From: Streptomyces wuyuanensis
GTDB lineage: Bacteria > Actinomycetota > Actinomycetes > Streptomycetales > Streptomycetaceae
Length of the DNA: 64,000 nucleotides
Assembly: GCF_900103455.1 (NCBI RefSeq)
Contig: NZ_FNHI01000007.1
Span: 62,001 to 126,000 of the forward strand
Direction: 5' to 3'
Shown here: one piece after another, positions 19,248 to 27,746 of the stretch
Layout: each line of letters begins with the position of its first letter
Position numbering within the stretch: the stretch's first letter is position 1
Program-made: the position numbers and the translations under genes
The notes under the pieces: generated by a model
Told to the model about the DNA's origin: nothing
What the model saw: only the letters and a program-made list of their open reading frames with translations
The model's database searches: none

Positions 19248-20447
19248 ATGTTCCACGCTCCGAATGGATTGCAGAGGGACCGCGTCCCCGACGCCTCCCG
19301 TGAGCCGGAGCCCCTCCCAGGGAGGACAGCGACGGCCGAACCGACTCCGCCCGCGCCGCCGGCACCGGTGTCGCAGGAGGCACAGGCGCCGCCGGTCAAG
19401 AGACGCGACGCCTACTTCGACAACGCCAAGTACCTCGCCATCGTGCTGGTCGCGGTCGCGCACGCGTGGGAGCCGGTGATGGACGGCAGCCGCGCCACCA
19501 GGGCGGCGTACATGTTCGTCTACACCTTCCACATGCCGGCCTTCATCATCATCTCCGGCTACTTCTCACGGAGTTTCCAGGCCCGCCCCGACCAGCTGAA
19601 GCGGCTGGTCAGCGGTGTTGTGGTGCCGTTCTTCGTGTTCGAGATCGCCTACACGCTCTTCAAGCGGTGGGCCGACGACGATCCCGACTACCCCTTCAGC
19701 CTGACCGATCCGCTGTACCTCACGTGGTTCCTGATCGCCCTGTTCGTGTGGCGGCTGTCGACGCCGCTGTGGCGGTCGATCAGGTATCCGCTGGCGGTGT
19801 CCCTGGTCATCGCGTCGCTCGGCTCGCTGACGCCGGGGATCGGCCAGGACCTCGACCTCCAGCGCATCCTGCAGTTCCTGCCGTTCTTCGTGCTGGGCCT
19901 GTCGATGCGGCCGGAGCACTTCCAGATGCTCCGGCGCCGGGAGGTGCGGCTGCTGGCGCTGCCGGTGGCCGCGGGCGCGGCACTGTTCACCTACTGGGTG
20001 GCGCCGGACGTGCGGATGGGCTGGTTCTACCGCTCCACCAGCGCCGAGGAACTGGACGCGCCCTGGTGGACGGGCCCGCTGATGACCTTCGGCCTCTTCG
20101 GCTGCGCGCTGCTGCTCACGGCGGCCTTCCTCGCCTGGGTACCGCGCCGCAGGATGTGGTTCACCGTGCTGGGGGCGGGCACCATCTGCGGCTACCTGCT
20201 GCACGGCTTCCTGGTGAAGTCCCTGGACTACCTGGGGCTGGTGGCCCAGTACCCGTGGCTGGCGGAGCCCGCAGGGGAGATCGCCGTAACGATCGCCGCG
20301 GCCGCGGCCGTCACCCTGTTCTGCACGCCGCCGGTGCGGCGCGCACTGAGGTTCGCGACCGAGCCGGAGTTGTCGTGGGCGTTCCGACGGGACGTCACGC
20401 AGTTGCCAGGCCGAGCAGGCGCCGCATCGCCGCGTACTTCGCGCTGA
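19248..20447 (+). CDS. Membrane acyltransferase (acyltransferase 3 / fucose-4-O-acetylase-like)
   Basis: A 399-residue polytopic protein of the acyltransferase-3 family, which transfers acyl groups (often acetyl) to sugars or secondary metabolites at the membrane. After a disordered Pro/Ala-rich N-terminus, the family core starts at RDAYFDNAKYLAIVLVAVAH, where the His is the expected catalytic one. About ten hydrophobic helices follow, including FHMPAFIIISGYFSR, which is typical of the family. The substrate cannot be told. ATG 19248 follows AGGGTG; ATG 19188 is an upstream alternative. Its 3' end overlaps the convergent HD-domain gene by 53 bases. Confidence 0.85.
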   Translation: MFHAPNGLQRDRVPDASREPEPLPGRTATAEPTPPAPPAPVSQEAQAPPVKRRDAYFDNAKYLAIVLVAVAHAWEPVMDGSRATRAAYMFVYTFHMPAFIIISGYFSRSFQARPDQLKRLVSGVVVPFFVFEIAYTLFKRWADDDPDYPFSLTDPLYLTWFLIALFVWRLSTPLWRSIRYPLAVSLVIASLGSLTPGIGQDLDLQRILQFLPFFVLGLSMRPEHFQMLRRREVRLLALPVAAGAALFTYWVAPDVRMGWFYRSTSAEELDAPWWTGPLMTFGLFGCALLLTAAFLAWVPRRRMWFTVLGAGTICGYLLHGFLVKSLDYLGLVAQYPWLAEPAGEIAVTIAAAAAVTLFCTPPVRRALRFATEPELSWAFRRDVTQLPGRAGAASPRTSR

Positions 20448-20844
20448 GCCGGGTCCGGGTCGGTTCGTCCAGTACCGCGAGCCGCCCCGGGTCCGCGTTG
20501 TGGGCGAGGTCGGCCTCCTTGACGAGACGGGCGCCCGGTGTGGCGAGGATACGCCGGGCGTACGACTCGGGGTCCTCCCCCGGGCGCTTGGTCATGGCGT
20601 CCACCAAGTCCTTGACCTGCTCCGGGAGTTCGGCCGCGGCCAGCCACTCCCGCGACAGCACGCCGTCCTCGATCGCGTCGTGCAGCCAGGCGGCGGCGAT
20701 CTGTTCGTCGGTGCCGCCCCGCTCCCTCACTCCGTCGGCCACGGCCCGGATGTGCTCGGCGTAGGGCCGTCCCGCCTTGTCCGTCTGGTGCGCATGGGCT
20801 TCCCGGGCGATCGCCTCGACCTGGTCGAGCGTGAGGTTCGGCAT
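20395..20844 (-). CDS. HD-domain protein (RelA/SpoT hydrolase-like)
   Basis: A 149-residue single-domain HD phosphohydrolase. The metal-binding pair is visible as H55-D56 in AAWLHDAIED. An upstream His lies in AHAHQTDKAGRPYAEH, and a later Asp in EADLAHNADP. This arrangement matches small alarmone-hydrolase-like or GTP-pyrophosphohydrolase-like HD proteins, so it may hydrolyse (p)ppGpp or a related nucleotide; that is inference. ATG 20844 gives the MPNLTLDQVE start; the frame is open far upstream only because of base composition. It overlaps the end of the acyltransferase gene tail to tail. Confidence 0.85.
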   Translation of the reverse strand: MPNLTLDQVEAIAREAHAHQTDKAGRPYAEHIRAVADGVRERGGTDEQIAAAWLHDAIEDGVLSREWLAAAELPEQVKDLVDAMTKRPGEDPESYARRILATPGARLVKEADLAHNADPGRLAVLDEPTRTRLSAKYAAMRRLLGLATA

Positions 20845-20879
20845 GGGTACGACTCTAGGCCCCGGATCCCGTGCGAAGG

Positions 20880-22022
20880 TCACGGCTCCCTGCGGATCAG
20901 CAGCAGCGCCCGGTCGTCGTTGACGTCCTTCGCCACGGCCTCGATGAGGTGCCAGGCGGCCCCCTCGAAGCCCGTCGCCACATAGCGGTCGGCCTCGCCG
21001 GTGAGCCGGTCCATGCCCTCGGCGATGTCCCGGTCGTTCGCCTCGACGAGGCCGTCGGTGAAGAGCATCAGCACGTCTCCGGGACGGAGCGTGCCCTTGA
21101 CCGGGTCGAACTGGGCGCCCTCGTACACGCCGAGCAACGGGCCCTCCGCGGCCTTCTCCTCCCAGCGGCCGGTGCCCGCGCTGAGCTGCAGGCCCGGCAG
21201 ATGGCCGGCGGACAGCAGTTCGTAGTCGCCGGAGTCCAGGTCGAGCACCAGGTGGACGGAGGTGGCGAAGCCCTCGTCCCAGTCCTGGCGCAGGAGGTAG
21301 CCGTTGGCGGCGGGAAGGAAGCCGTGCGGCGGGAGGGACCCGAGGAGGCCGCCGAAGGCTCCGGACAGCAGCAGGGCGCGGGAGGCCGCGTCCATGCCCT
21401 TGCCGGAGACGTCGGTGAGGACGACTTCGAGGGTGCGGCCGCCGTTGGTGCGGGCCGCGACGACGAAGTCCCCGGAGAACGACTGGCCACCGGCGGGGCG
21501 GAGCGCCATCTCGCGGTGCCATCCCTGCGGGAGCCTCGGCAGGGCGCTCTGCACGCGGATCCGTTCGCGCAGGTCGAAGAGCATCGTGCCGCCGCGCCGC
21601 CAGGGCACCCCGACCCGGGCGCGGAACTGGGCGATCAGCAGCCCGAAGAAGCCGCAGGCCGCCACCACCAGCACGGTTCCCGGGGTGACCCGGGCCGGGC
21701 CCTCCGTGTAGGGGCCGAGCACCAGGGACTCCACGATCAGCGCCAGGGCCGCGGCCGCGTACAGCCCGAGCAGGCTCGCGGGTCGCAGCAGCAGTCCGCC
21801 CGCGACGATCGGCAGGACGAGGGCGGCCGGCGTGCACCACACCGGCATGAGGATCGTGCCCCAGGCGATCGCCGGGACGGTCAGCAGCAGTCCGGCCAGC
21901 GCGATCCAGTCGGAGCCGTCGCCGCGGAAGTAGTCGACCCCGGATTTGCGCAGCGTCGTGCGGGCCCGGTGCGTCGCTTTGCGCAGCCGGGCCGCGTACG
22001 AGTCCGCTGCGCCACGTGCCAT
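20880..22022 (-). CDS. SpoIIE/PP2C-type serine phosphatase with membrane segment
   Basis: A 380-residue protein. After a basic N-terminal stretch, three or four membrane helices fill about residues 40-115. A C-terminal SpoIIE-like PP2C domain (about 140-380) has the metal-binding motifs SGDFVV, LTDVSGKGMDAA, SAGHLPG and LFTDGLVEA. Such phosphatases usually act on anti-sigma-factor antagonists in Streptomyces. No anti-sigma gene is adjacent, so its target is unknown. ATG 22022 gives the start MARGAADSY and has GGATAGGG upstream. It is divergent from the acetyltransferase gene. Confidence 0.9.
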   Translation of the reverse strand: MARGAADSYAARLRKATHRARTTLRKSGVDYFRGDGSDWIALAGLLLTVPAIAWGTILMPVWCTPAALVLPIVAGGLLLRPASLLGLYAAAALALIVESLVLGPYTEGPARVTPGTVLVVAACGFFGLLIAQFRARVGVPWRRGGTMLFDLRERIRVQSALPRLPQGWHREMALRPAGGQSFSGDFVVAARTNGGRTLEVVLTDVSGKGMDAASRALLLSGAFGGLLGSLPPHGFLPAANGYLLRQDWDEGFATSVHLVLDLDSGDYELLSAGHLPGLQLSAGTGRWEEKAAEGPLLGVYEGAQFDPVKGTLRPGDVLMLFTDGLVEANDRDIAEGMDRLTGEADRYVATGFEGAAWHLIEAVAKDVNDDRALLLIRREP

Positions 22023-22128
22023 CGTCGGCGACCCTATCCACACCCTCGTCCCGCGTGGAGGGGGACCCCATGACATTGCGTTCGAAATCGGGTCGCGACG
22101 GGACGCGGTGCCCTGGTAGGCATGGCGC

Positions 22129-23358
22129 ATGACGACTGAACTGCGGGTACTCCGTCGCGAGGAGTGGGACCAGTGGTACGGGAAGCTGGAGCTCGCCTTC
22201 GGCGGCGTCCCGGAGTCCCCCGCGGAGCGCAAGCTCTGGAACGAACTCACGGAGTGCGAGCGTTCGATCGGGGTGTGGGACGGCGGGGAGTGCGTCGGCA
22301 CGGCCGGGGCCTTCTCCTTCCGGGTGTCGGTGCCGGGCGGCTCTCTCGTGCCGGCGGCCGGGGTCACGATGGTGAGCGTCGCCGCCACCCACCGGCGGCG
22401 GGGAGTCCTCACGTCGATGATGCGGCGCCAACTGGACGACGTCCGTGAACTGGGCGAGCCGCTCGCCCTGCTGACGGCCTCGGAGCCGGAGATCTACGGC
22501 CGGTTCGGATACGGCATCGCGACGCACCAGCTGAGCCTGGACATCGACACGGTCCGGGCGCGGATCACCGCGCCCCCCGGGACGGACGACGTGCGGCTGC
22601 GGTTCGCGCCGGTCGCGGAGTCCGCCGAGGCGTGCGAGGCGGTGTACCGGAGCAGGATCGGCTCGCGGCCGGGAATGCTCGCGCACACACCGGGCTGGGA
22701 GCGGCTCCCGCTGCTCGACCCGCCCGCCGATCGCGAGGGCGCCTCGGCGATGCAGTGCGTGCTCGCCGAGCGGGACGGCGACGTGGTGGGCTACGTCCGC
22801 TTCCACAACAAGCCTGAGTGGGACGCCTCGGGGCCGAACGGCTCGCTGCTGCTGCGGGACGTCGAGGCGCTGGACCCGGCGGCGTACGCGGCGCTGTGGC
22901 GCTTCCTCTTCGGCATCGACCTGACGTCGCGGATCCGGGTCCGCAACCGGCCGGTGGACGATCCGCTGCTGCACCTCGTCACGGACGTCCGGCGCTGTGG
23001 TGTCCGGGTGCGGGACTCGCTGCACGCGCGGCTGGTCGACGTGGGCGCGGCGCTGGCGGCGAGGACGTACCGGACGCCGGTGGACGTGGTGTTGGAGGTG
23101 GAGGACGCGTTCTGCCCCTGGAACGAGGGCCGTTGGCGCCTCTCGGGGGACACCAAGGGCGCGTCGTGCGAGCGCACGGCCGGTCCCGCCGATCTGGCGG
23201 TGAGCGTGAGGGACTTGGGCGCCGCCTACCTTGGCGGGGTGACGCTGTCGTCCCTGGCGGGGGCGGGCCGGGTGCACGAGCTGCGCGGTGGCGCGCTGGC
23301 GGAGGCGTCGACGGCCTTCGCCTCGGACCCGGCGCCCTGGCTGCCGCACGGCTTCTGA
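22129..23358 (+). CDS. Eis-like GNAT N-acetyltransferase
   Basis: A 409-residue protein with the three-part Eis layout: an N-terminal GNAT domain with acetyl-CoA motif VSVAATHRRRGVLTSMM (about 82-98) and the SEPEIYGRFGYG segment, a second degenerate GNAT domain, and a C-terminal SCP2-like domain. It ends with a Phe carboxylate (PHGF), which in Eis proteins acts as catalytic base. Eis enzymes acetylate amines, including some aminoglycosides; the substrate here is unknown. ATG 22129 has only a short AGG upstream. The gene is divergent from the phosphatase. Confidence 0.92.
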   Translation: MTTELRVLRREEWDQWYGKLELAFGGVPESPAERKLWNELTECERSIGVWDGGECVGTAGAFSFRVSVPGGSLVPAAGVTMVSVAATHRRRGVLTSMMRRQLDDVRELGEPLALLTASEPEIYGRFGYGIATHQLSLDIDTVRARITAPPGTDDVRLRFAPVAESAEACEAVYRSRIGSRPGMLAHTPGWERLPLLDPPADREGASAMQCVLAERDGDVVGYVRFHNKPEWDASGPNGSLLLRDVEALDPAAYAALWRFLFGIDLTSRIRVRNRPVDDPLLHLVTDVRRCGVRVRDSLHARLVDVGAALAARTYRTPVDVVLEVEDAFCPWNEGRWRLSGDTKGASCERTAGPADLAVSVRDLGAAYLGGVTLSSLAGAGRVHELRGGALAEASTAFASDPAPWLPHGF

Positions 23359-23362
23359 GACG

Positions 23363-23438
23363 CGCGGCGGCCGGGCGGGGGCGCGACCTGAGGTGCCGCT
23401 CCAATTCCGCACCGTTGGCGCCGGCCCCGGCCGCCGCG
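23363..23438. terminator. Long inverted repeat between convergent acetyltransferase and nei genes
   Basis: A 13-bp perfect inverted repeat (CGCGGCGGCCGGG at 23363-23375 with its complement at 23426-23438) encloses a 50-base loop between two convergent stops. It is a plausible shared terminator, but the loop is long. Confidence 0.4.
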
Positions 23439-23468
23439 GTCAGCGGAGAGCCGGTGGCCGGGCGTGCG

Positions 23469-24287
23469 CTACGCGGGCTGGCAGCCCGGGCACCAGAAGA
23501 GGTTGCGGGCGGCGAGACCGGCGGTGCGGATCTCGCCGCCACAGATGTGGCAGGGCAACTGCGCCCTGCGGTAGACGTACACCTCGCCGCCGTGGTCGTC
23601 GACCCGCGGCGGCCGGCCCATCGCCTCCGGGGTGTGCTCGGACCGGACGGTGTCGATGCGGTTGTTCCGTACGCCCTCGCGCATGAGGGCGGCCAAGTCG
23701 GCCCAGAGCGCGCGCCACTCCCGCTCGGTGAGGTCCCTGCCCGCGCGGTACGGATCGATGCCGTGACGGAACAGGACCTCCGCGCGGTAGACGTTGCCGA
23801 CGCCCGCGACGACCTTCTGGTCCATCAGCAGGGCGGCGATCGTCGTACGGGATCGGGAGATCCTGGCCCAGGCGCGGTCGGGGTCGTCGTCCGGCCGGAG
23901 CGGATCGGGGCCGAGCCGCGCGTGTATCGCGGCCTTCTCGCCGTCGGTGATCAGGGCGCAGGCAGTGGGGCCGCGCAGATCGACGTGGGCGTCGGGGTTC
24001 GCGAGCCGCAGCCGCACGGTGTCGGTGGGCGGCGGTGCGGGCCCGTCGCCGAAGTCCACCTTGCCGAACAGGCCGAGGTGGATGTGGATCCACTCGCCGC
24101 CGTCGGAGCCACCGAAGCCGAGGAAGAGGTGCTTGCCGTGGGCCTCGGTGCGCTCGAGCACCGTGCCGTCGAGCAGCGCCGCGGAGTCGGCGAACTTGCC
24201 CTGCGGGCTGGTGACCCGCACGGACCGGCCGCCGAACCGTTCCCGGTAGTCGGCGGCCAGCCGGTGGATGGTGTGCCCTTCGGGCAT
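23469..24287 (-). CDS. nei: Fpg/Nei-family DNA glycosylase
   Basis: A 272-residue base-excision repair enzyme. It starts MPEGHTIHRL, with the Pro-Glu catalytic pair at residues 2-3 after Met removal; the H at residue 5 favours the endonuclease VIII (Nei2-like) branch. The helix-two-turn-helix region contains GVGNVYRAEVLF, and the C-terminal zinc finger reads CHIC-x18-CPGC. It removes oxidised bases. The ATG overlaps the rpiB stop by one base (TGATG), so the two are translationally coupled, an odd pairing of sugar isomerase and DNA repair that is conserved in actinomycetes. Confidence 0.94.
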   Translation of the reverse strand: MPEGHTIHRLAADYRERFGGRSVRVTSPQGKFADSAALLDGTVLERTEAHGKHLFLGFGGSDGGEWIHIHLGLFGKVDFGDGPAPPPTDTVRLRLANPDAHVDLRGPTACALITDGEKAAIHARLGPDPLRPDDDPDRAWARISRSRTTIAALLMDQKVVAGVGNVYRAEVLFRHGIDPYRAGRDLTEREWRALWADLAALMREGVRNNRIDTVRSEHTPEAMGRPPRVDDHGGEVYVYRRAQLPCHICGGEIRTAGLAARNLFWCPGCQPA

Positions 24288-24781
24288 CAGGCGGTGGGCT
24301 CCTGCGGGTGGTGGGCCGGGATCGGGGGCAGCTCGCCGGTGGTCTCGTACCGCTCGAGCATCTCGATGCGGCGGGTGTGGCGCTCCTCGCCCGAGTACGG
24401 GGTCTTGAGGAAGACCTCGACGAAGGTCGTGGCCTCGTCGGTGGTGTGCATGCGGGCACCGACGGCGACGACGTTGGCGTTGTTGTGCTCCCGGCCGAGG
24501 GCGGCGGTCTGCACGCTCCAGGCCAGCGCGGCGCGGACGCCCTTGACCTTGTTGGCGGCGATCTGCTCCCCGTTGCCGGAGCCGCCGATCACGATGCCGA
24601 GGCTGTCGGGGTCCGCTGCGGTCCGCTCCGCGGCGCGCAGGCAGAACGGCGGGTAGTCGTCCTGGGCGTCGTAGATGTGGGGGCCGCAGTCGACGGGCTC
24701 GTGGCCGTGGGCCGTGAGCCACTCGACGAGGTGGTTCTTGAGTTCGAAGCCGGCATGGTCGGAGCCGAGGTACACGCGCAT
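24287..24781 (-). CDS. rpiB: Ribose-5-phosphate isomerase B
   Basis: A 164-residue RpiB/LacAB-family isomerase that interconverts ribose-5-phosphate and ribulose-5-phosphate. Motifs are YLGSDHAGFELK at the start (D8-H9), the IGGSGNGEQIAANKV loop (in this branch a Ser/Gly replaces the active Cys of other RpiB) and HNNANVVAVGARM. ATG 24781 gives the conserved MRVYLGSDHAGF start; the frame continues upstream but without support. It is coupled to nei. Confidence 0.95.
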   Translation of the reverse strand: MRVYLGSDHAGFELKNHLVEWLTAHGHEPVDCGPHIYDAQDDYPPFCLRAAERTAADPDSLGIVIGGSGNGEQIAANKVKGVRAALAWSVQTAALGREHNNANVVAVGARMHTTDEATTFVEVFLKTPYSGEERHTRRIEMLERYETTGELPPIPAHHPQEPTA

Positions 24782-24985
24782 GGTCCGAGTGTGGCACGCG
24801 CGAGGCCGGGCAGACGTCAGCGGGGTCCGGCGACGGACCCTCTCGGATGACCGCACGACCGCGGAGAGTGACCGGGCGACGTGCCCATCATCACGATCCG
24901 GAGTCAGGTCTTTCTTACCGACGGGTCAACGGTTTGAATGCTCGGGCTCGTCACCCGAGCGAACCGCACATGTAAGGAATCGTCC

Positions 24986-26485
24986 ATGAACCCCCAGCCG
25001 ACCCTTACGAAGGCAGGCGCGAGTGCCGGTGAACCCGGCATTTCCCAGCCTTCCGACGGTCTCAAGGCCGGACTGAAGAATCGCCATCTGTCCATGATCG
25101 CCATCGGTGGCGTGATCGGCGCAGGCCTGTTCGTCGGGTCCTCCGGCGGCATCGCCGCCGCCGGCCCCGCCATCCTCGTGTCGTACCTGCTCGTCGGCAT
25201 GCTGGTCGTGTTCGTGATGCGCATGCTCGGCGAGATGGCCGCGGCGAGCCCGAACTCGGGTTCCTTCTCGGCGTACGCCGACCGTGGGCTCGGCCGCTGG
25301 GCCGGCTTCTCCATCGGGTGGCTCTACTGGTTCTTCTGGGTCGTCGTGCTCGCGGTCGAGGCCACCGCGGGTGCGGTGATCCTGGAGGGCTGGATACCGG
25401 CCGTCCCGCAGTGGGCCTGGGCGCTGATCGTGATGGTCGTGCTCACCGCCACCAACCTCGCCTCGGTCGCCTCGTACGGCGAGTTCGAGTTCTGGTTCGC
25501 CGGGATCAAGGTCGTCGCCATCGGCGCCTTCGTCGTCATCGGTCTGCTGGCCGTCTTCGGTGTGCTTCCGGGCTCGGACAACCCGGGCGCGGGCTTCGCG
25601 CACCTGACCGACGCCGGCGGCTTCCTGCCCAACGGCGCGGGCGCCATCCTCACCGGTGTGCTGATGGTCGTCTTCTCCTTCATGGGCAGCGAGATCGTCA
25701 CGCTGGCCGCCGGCGAGTCCGAGGACCCGCGCCGCGCGGTCACCAAGGCCACCAACAGCGTGATCTGGCGGATCGCGGTCTTCTACCTGGGCTCGATCTT
25801 CGTCGTGCTGACGCTGCTGCCGTGGAACGACAAGTCGATCGTCGAGAAGGGGTCGTACGTCGCGGCCCTGGACTCCATCGGCATCCCGCACGCCGGCCAG
25901 ATCATGAACGTGATCGTGCTGACGGCCGTGCTGTCCTGCCTGAACTCGGGTCTGTACACCGCCTCCCGCATGGCGTTCTCGCTCGGTGAGCGCGGCGACG
26001 CGCCGAAGTCCTTCGCCAAGGTCAACGGCAAGGGCGTGCCGACCACCGCCATCCTGGCCTCGGTCGTCTTCGGCTTCGGCGCCGTCTGGGCCAACTACGC
26101 CTACAAGGACACGGTCTTCCTGTTCCTGCTGAACTCCTCGGGTGCGGTCGCGCTCTTCGTCTGGCTCGTCATCTGCTTCACGCAGCTGCGGATGCGCGGG
26201 ATCCTGATGCGCGAGGCCCCGGAGAAGGTCACGGTGAAGATGTGGCTCTTCCCGTACCTGACCTGGGCGACCGCCGCGATGATCGTCTTCGTCCTGGGCT
26301 ACATGCTCTTCGACGACGCGAACCGCGAGGTCGTGCTCCTGTCGCTGCTGGTGGCGGCGGTCGTGGTGGCCATCGGTCTCGTGCTCCAGCGGGTGCGGCC
26401 GAAGCCGGCCGCGGACGCGGTCCCGGCCCAGCGGACCGAGGACGCCGTCCCGGCTGCCCCGGTGACCGAGGACGCCAGGGGCTGA
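24986..26485 (+). CDS. APC-family amino-acid permease (paralogue 1)
   Basis: A 499-residue permease with 12 hydrophobic helices. The first helix carries the substrate-binding glycine motif [15 protein letters not shown] (about residues 37-51), and MRMLGEMAAASP and EFEFWFAGIKV are typical of the GabP/ProY/AnsP amino-acid transporter group. The C-terminal 40 residues are Ala/Pro-rich and cytoplasmic. The substrate cannot be fixed from sequence. ATG 24986 follows AAGGAATCG. It is the first of three close paralogues within six kilobases; the second and third are more similar to each other (both have [21 protein letters not shown]). Confidence 0.94.
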   Translation: MNPQPTLTKAGASAGEPGISQPSDGLKAGLKNRHLSMIAIGGVIGAGLFVGSSGGIAAAGPAILVSYLLVGMLVVFVMRMLGEMAAASPNSGSFSAYADRGLGRWAGFSIGWLYWFFWVVVLAVEATAGAVILEGWIPAVPQWAWALIVMVVLTATNLASVASYGEFEFWFAGIKVVAIGAFVVIGLLAVFGVLPGSDNPGAGFAHLTDAGGFLPNGAGAILTGVLMVVFSFMGSEIVTLAAGESEDPRRAVTKATNSVIWRIAVFYLGSIFVVLTLLPWNDKSIVEKGSYVAALDSIGIPHAGQIMNVIVLTAVLSCLNSGLYTASRMAFSLGERGDAPKSFAKVNGKGVPTTAILASVVFGFGAVWANYAYKDTVFLFLLNSSGAVALFVWLVICFTQLRMRGILMREAPEKVTVKMWLFPYLTWATAAMIVFVLGYMLFDDANREVVLLSLLVAAVVVAIGLVLQRVRPKPAADAVPAQRTEDAVPAAPVTEDARG

Positions 26486-26542
26486 CGCCTTCCGCTGCCG
26501 GGCCCGTGACGTCCCGGCGGCGGGGAACGGCACCGAACGGAA

Positions 26543-26580
26543 CGAGGGGCGTCCCGCACCTGGGTGCGGGGCGCCCCTCG
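26543..26580 (+). terminator. Terminator of permease 1
   Basis: An 18-bp stem (26543-26560 with 26563-26580) with a single G-U pair and a tight loop, 58 bases past the permease stop. Confidence 0.88.
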
Positions 26581-26804
26581 TGCGTGCGCCGACGCCGCCG
26601 GACGCCCCGGCGTCCGTGAACCCCGAGGGCCCCTCCGCCCCGTGCACTGCCGTCGTCCCCTGGCACCGCTCCGGTCCCTCGCCGTGTACCGGGCACAGGG
26701 CCGAGCAGGGGACCGCGCGGTTCCCGTCGGCGCGTAAGGCGCCGCGGCCGGCCGCTTCCCCGCCCCGGCCGCGCGCACCACGAGGCGTACCGGGGCGAGA
26801 CGCG

Positions 26805-26843
26805 GAAGAGGTCCGCCGGTCGTCACGACCGGCGGACCTCTTC
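26805..26843 (-). terminator. Terminator of bioY
   Basis: A perfect 18-bp inverted repeat (arms start GAAGAGGTCCGCCGG) with a 3-base loop, 38 bases past the bioY stop. Confidence 0.9.
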
Positions 26844-26880
26844 GGGAACAGTGCGGCTCCCCGCGGGAGCCGCCGAGTGC

Positions 26881-27477
26881 TCAGCCCCGGCTGCCGAGGA
26901 GCTTCCAGGCGGCGGGCAGCGCGCCCATCGCGAGCGCGGCCTTGAGCGCGTCGCCGATCAGGAACGGGGTCAGTCCGGCCGCCACGGCCTGGGACAGCGT
27001 CATCCCGGTGGCGAGCGCCAGGTACGGCACGCCGATCGCGTAGATGATCGCAGAGCCGAGGACCATCGCGCCCGCGGTGCGCGGGACGGAGCGGTCCGCC
27101 CCGCGCCGGGCGAGGGCGCCGACGACGGTGGCGGCGACGAGCATGCCGAGGATGTAGCCGAGCGACGGCATGGCCCAGCCGGAGGACGCCTCGGCGAACC
27201 ACGGCATGCCCGCCATCCCGGCGAGGGCGTACAGCGCGAGGGAGAGGAAGCCGCGGCGGGCGCCGAGCGCGGTACCGACGAGCAGCGCCGCGAAGGTCTG
27301 GCCGGTGACCGGGACCGGGGAGCCCGGAACGGTGACGGAGATCTGCGCGGCGACGCCGGTGAGCGCGGCGCCACCGACGACCAGGGCCGCGTCGACCGCG
27401 GACTTGGCGCGCGAGGCGGGCAGCAGATCGGCGAGGACCAGCCCCTGGCGGGGGGCGGAAGCGGCAGCAGTGCTCAT
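26881..27477 (-). CDS. bioY: BioY-family biotin transporter S-component
   Basis: A 198-residue BioY protein with six hydrophobic helices. The family signature is seen as ITVTVPGSPVPVTGQTFAALLVGTA-like sequence around residues 45-68 and GMPWFAEASSGWAMPSLGYILG further on. BioY is the biotin-binding membrane component of ECF transporters; no ECF ATPase genes are adjacent, so it either works alone or shares an energising module elsewhere. ATG 27477 is the natural start. The gene sits between two amino-acid permease genes and is divergent from permease 2. Confidence 0.95.
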   Translation of the reverse strand: MSTAAASAPRQGLVLADLLPASRAKSAVDAALVVGGAALTGVAAQISVTVPGSPVPVTGQTFAALLVGTALGARRGFLSLALYALAGMAGMPWFAEASSGWAMPSLGYILGMLVAATVVGALARRGADRSVPRTAGAMVLGSAIIYAIGVPYLALATGMTLSQAVAAGLTPFLIGDALKAALAMGALPAAWKLLGSRG

Positions 27478-27746
27478 CGGGACTCCGGGTGCGAGGGCGG
27501 TGATGACGTCGATGTGGACATGGCGACGTTAGCCCAGGAGTGAACGACCGATCACCGTCAGCCGATGACAAAGGCCCGAGCGGCCGCATGGTGGAGTTCA
27601 CACAAAGCAGCCGGGACAAGCACCAGGGGCGCGTGATGCTCGTCACTGAGGTGACGGCCGAGAGGTGCCGTTTTGGAGAAGGAGGCAGTGCTCGGAGAGA
27701 CTGTAGGTTCCCGCCAAATCCCCGCACTGCCGAGAGTCCCGAGCAC

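Larger units (their letters stand above)
26486..26880. other. Intergenic region between permease 1 and bioY with two terminators
   Basis: About 395 bases between convergent genes. Apart from the two strong hairpins at 26543-26580 and 26805-26843 it contains only C/G-rich sequence with no ribosome site or conserved frame. Confidence 0.6.

Noticed and set aside
27478..27746. Biotin-operator or riboswitch between bioY and permease 2
   Set aside because: No matching BirA/BioQ palindrome or known riboswitch core was found; only a 5-bp GTCAC hairpin.
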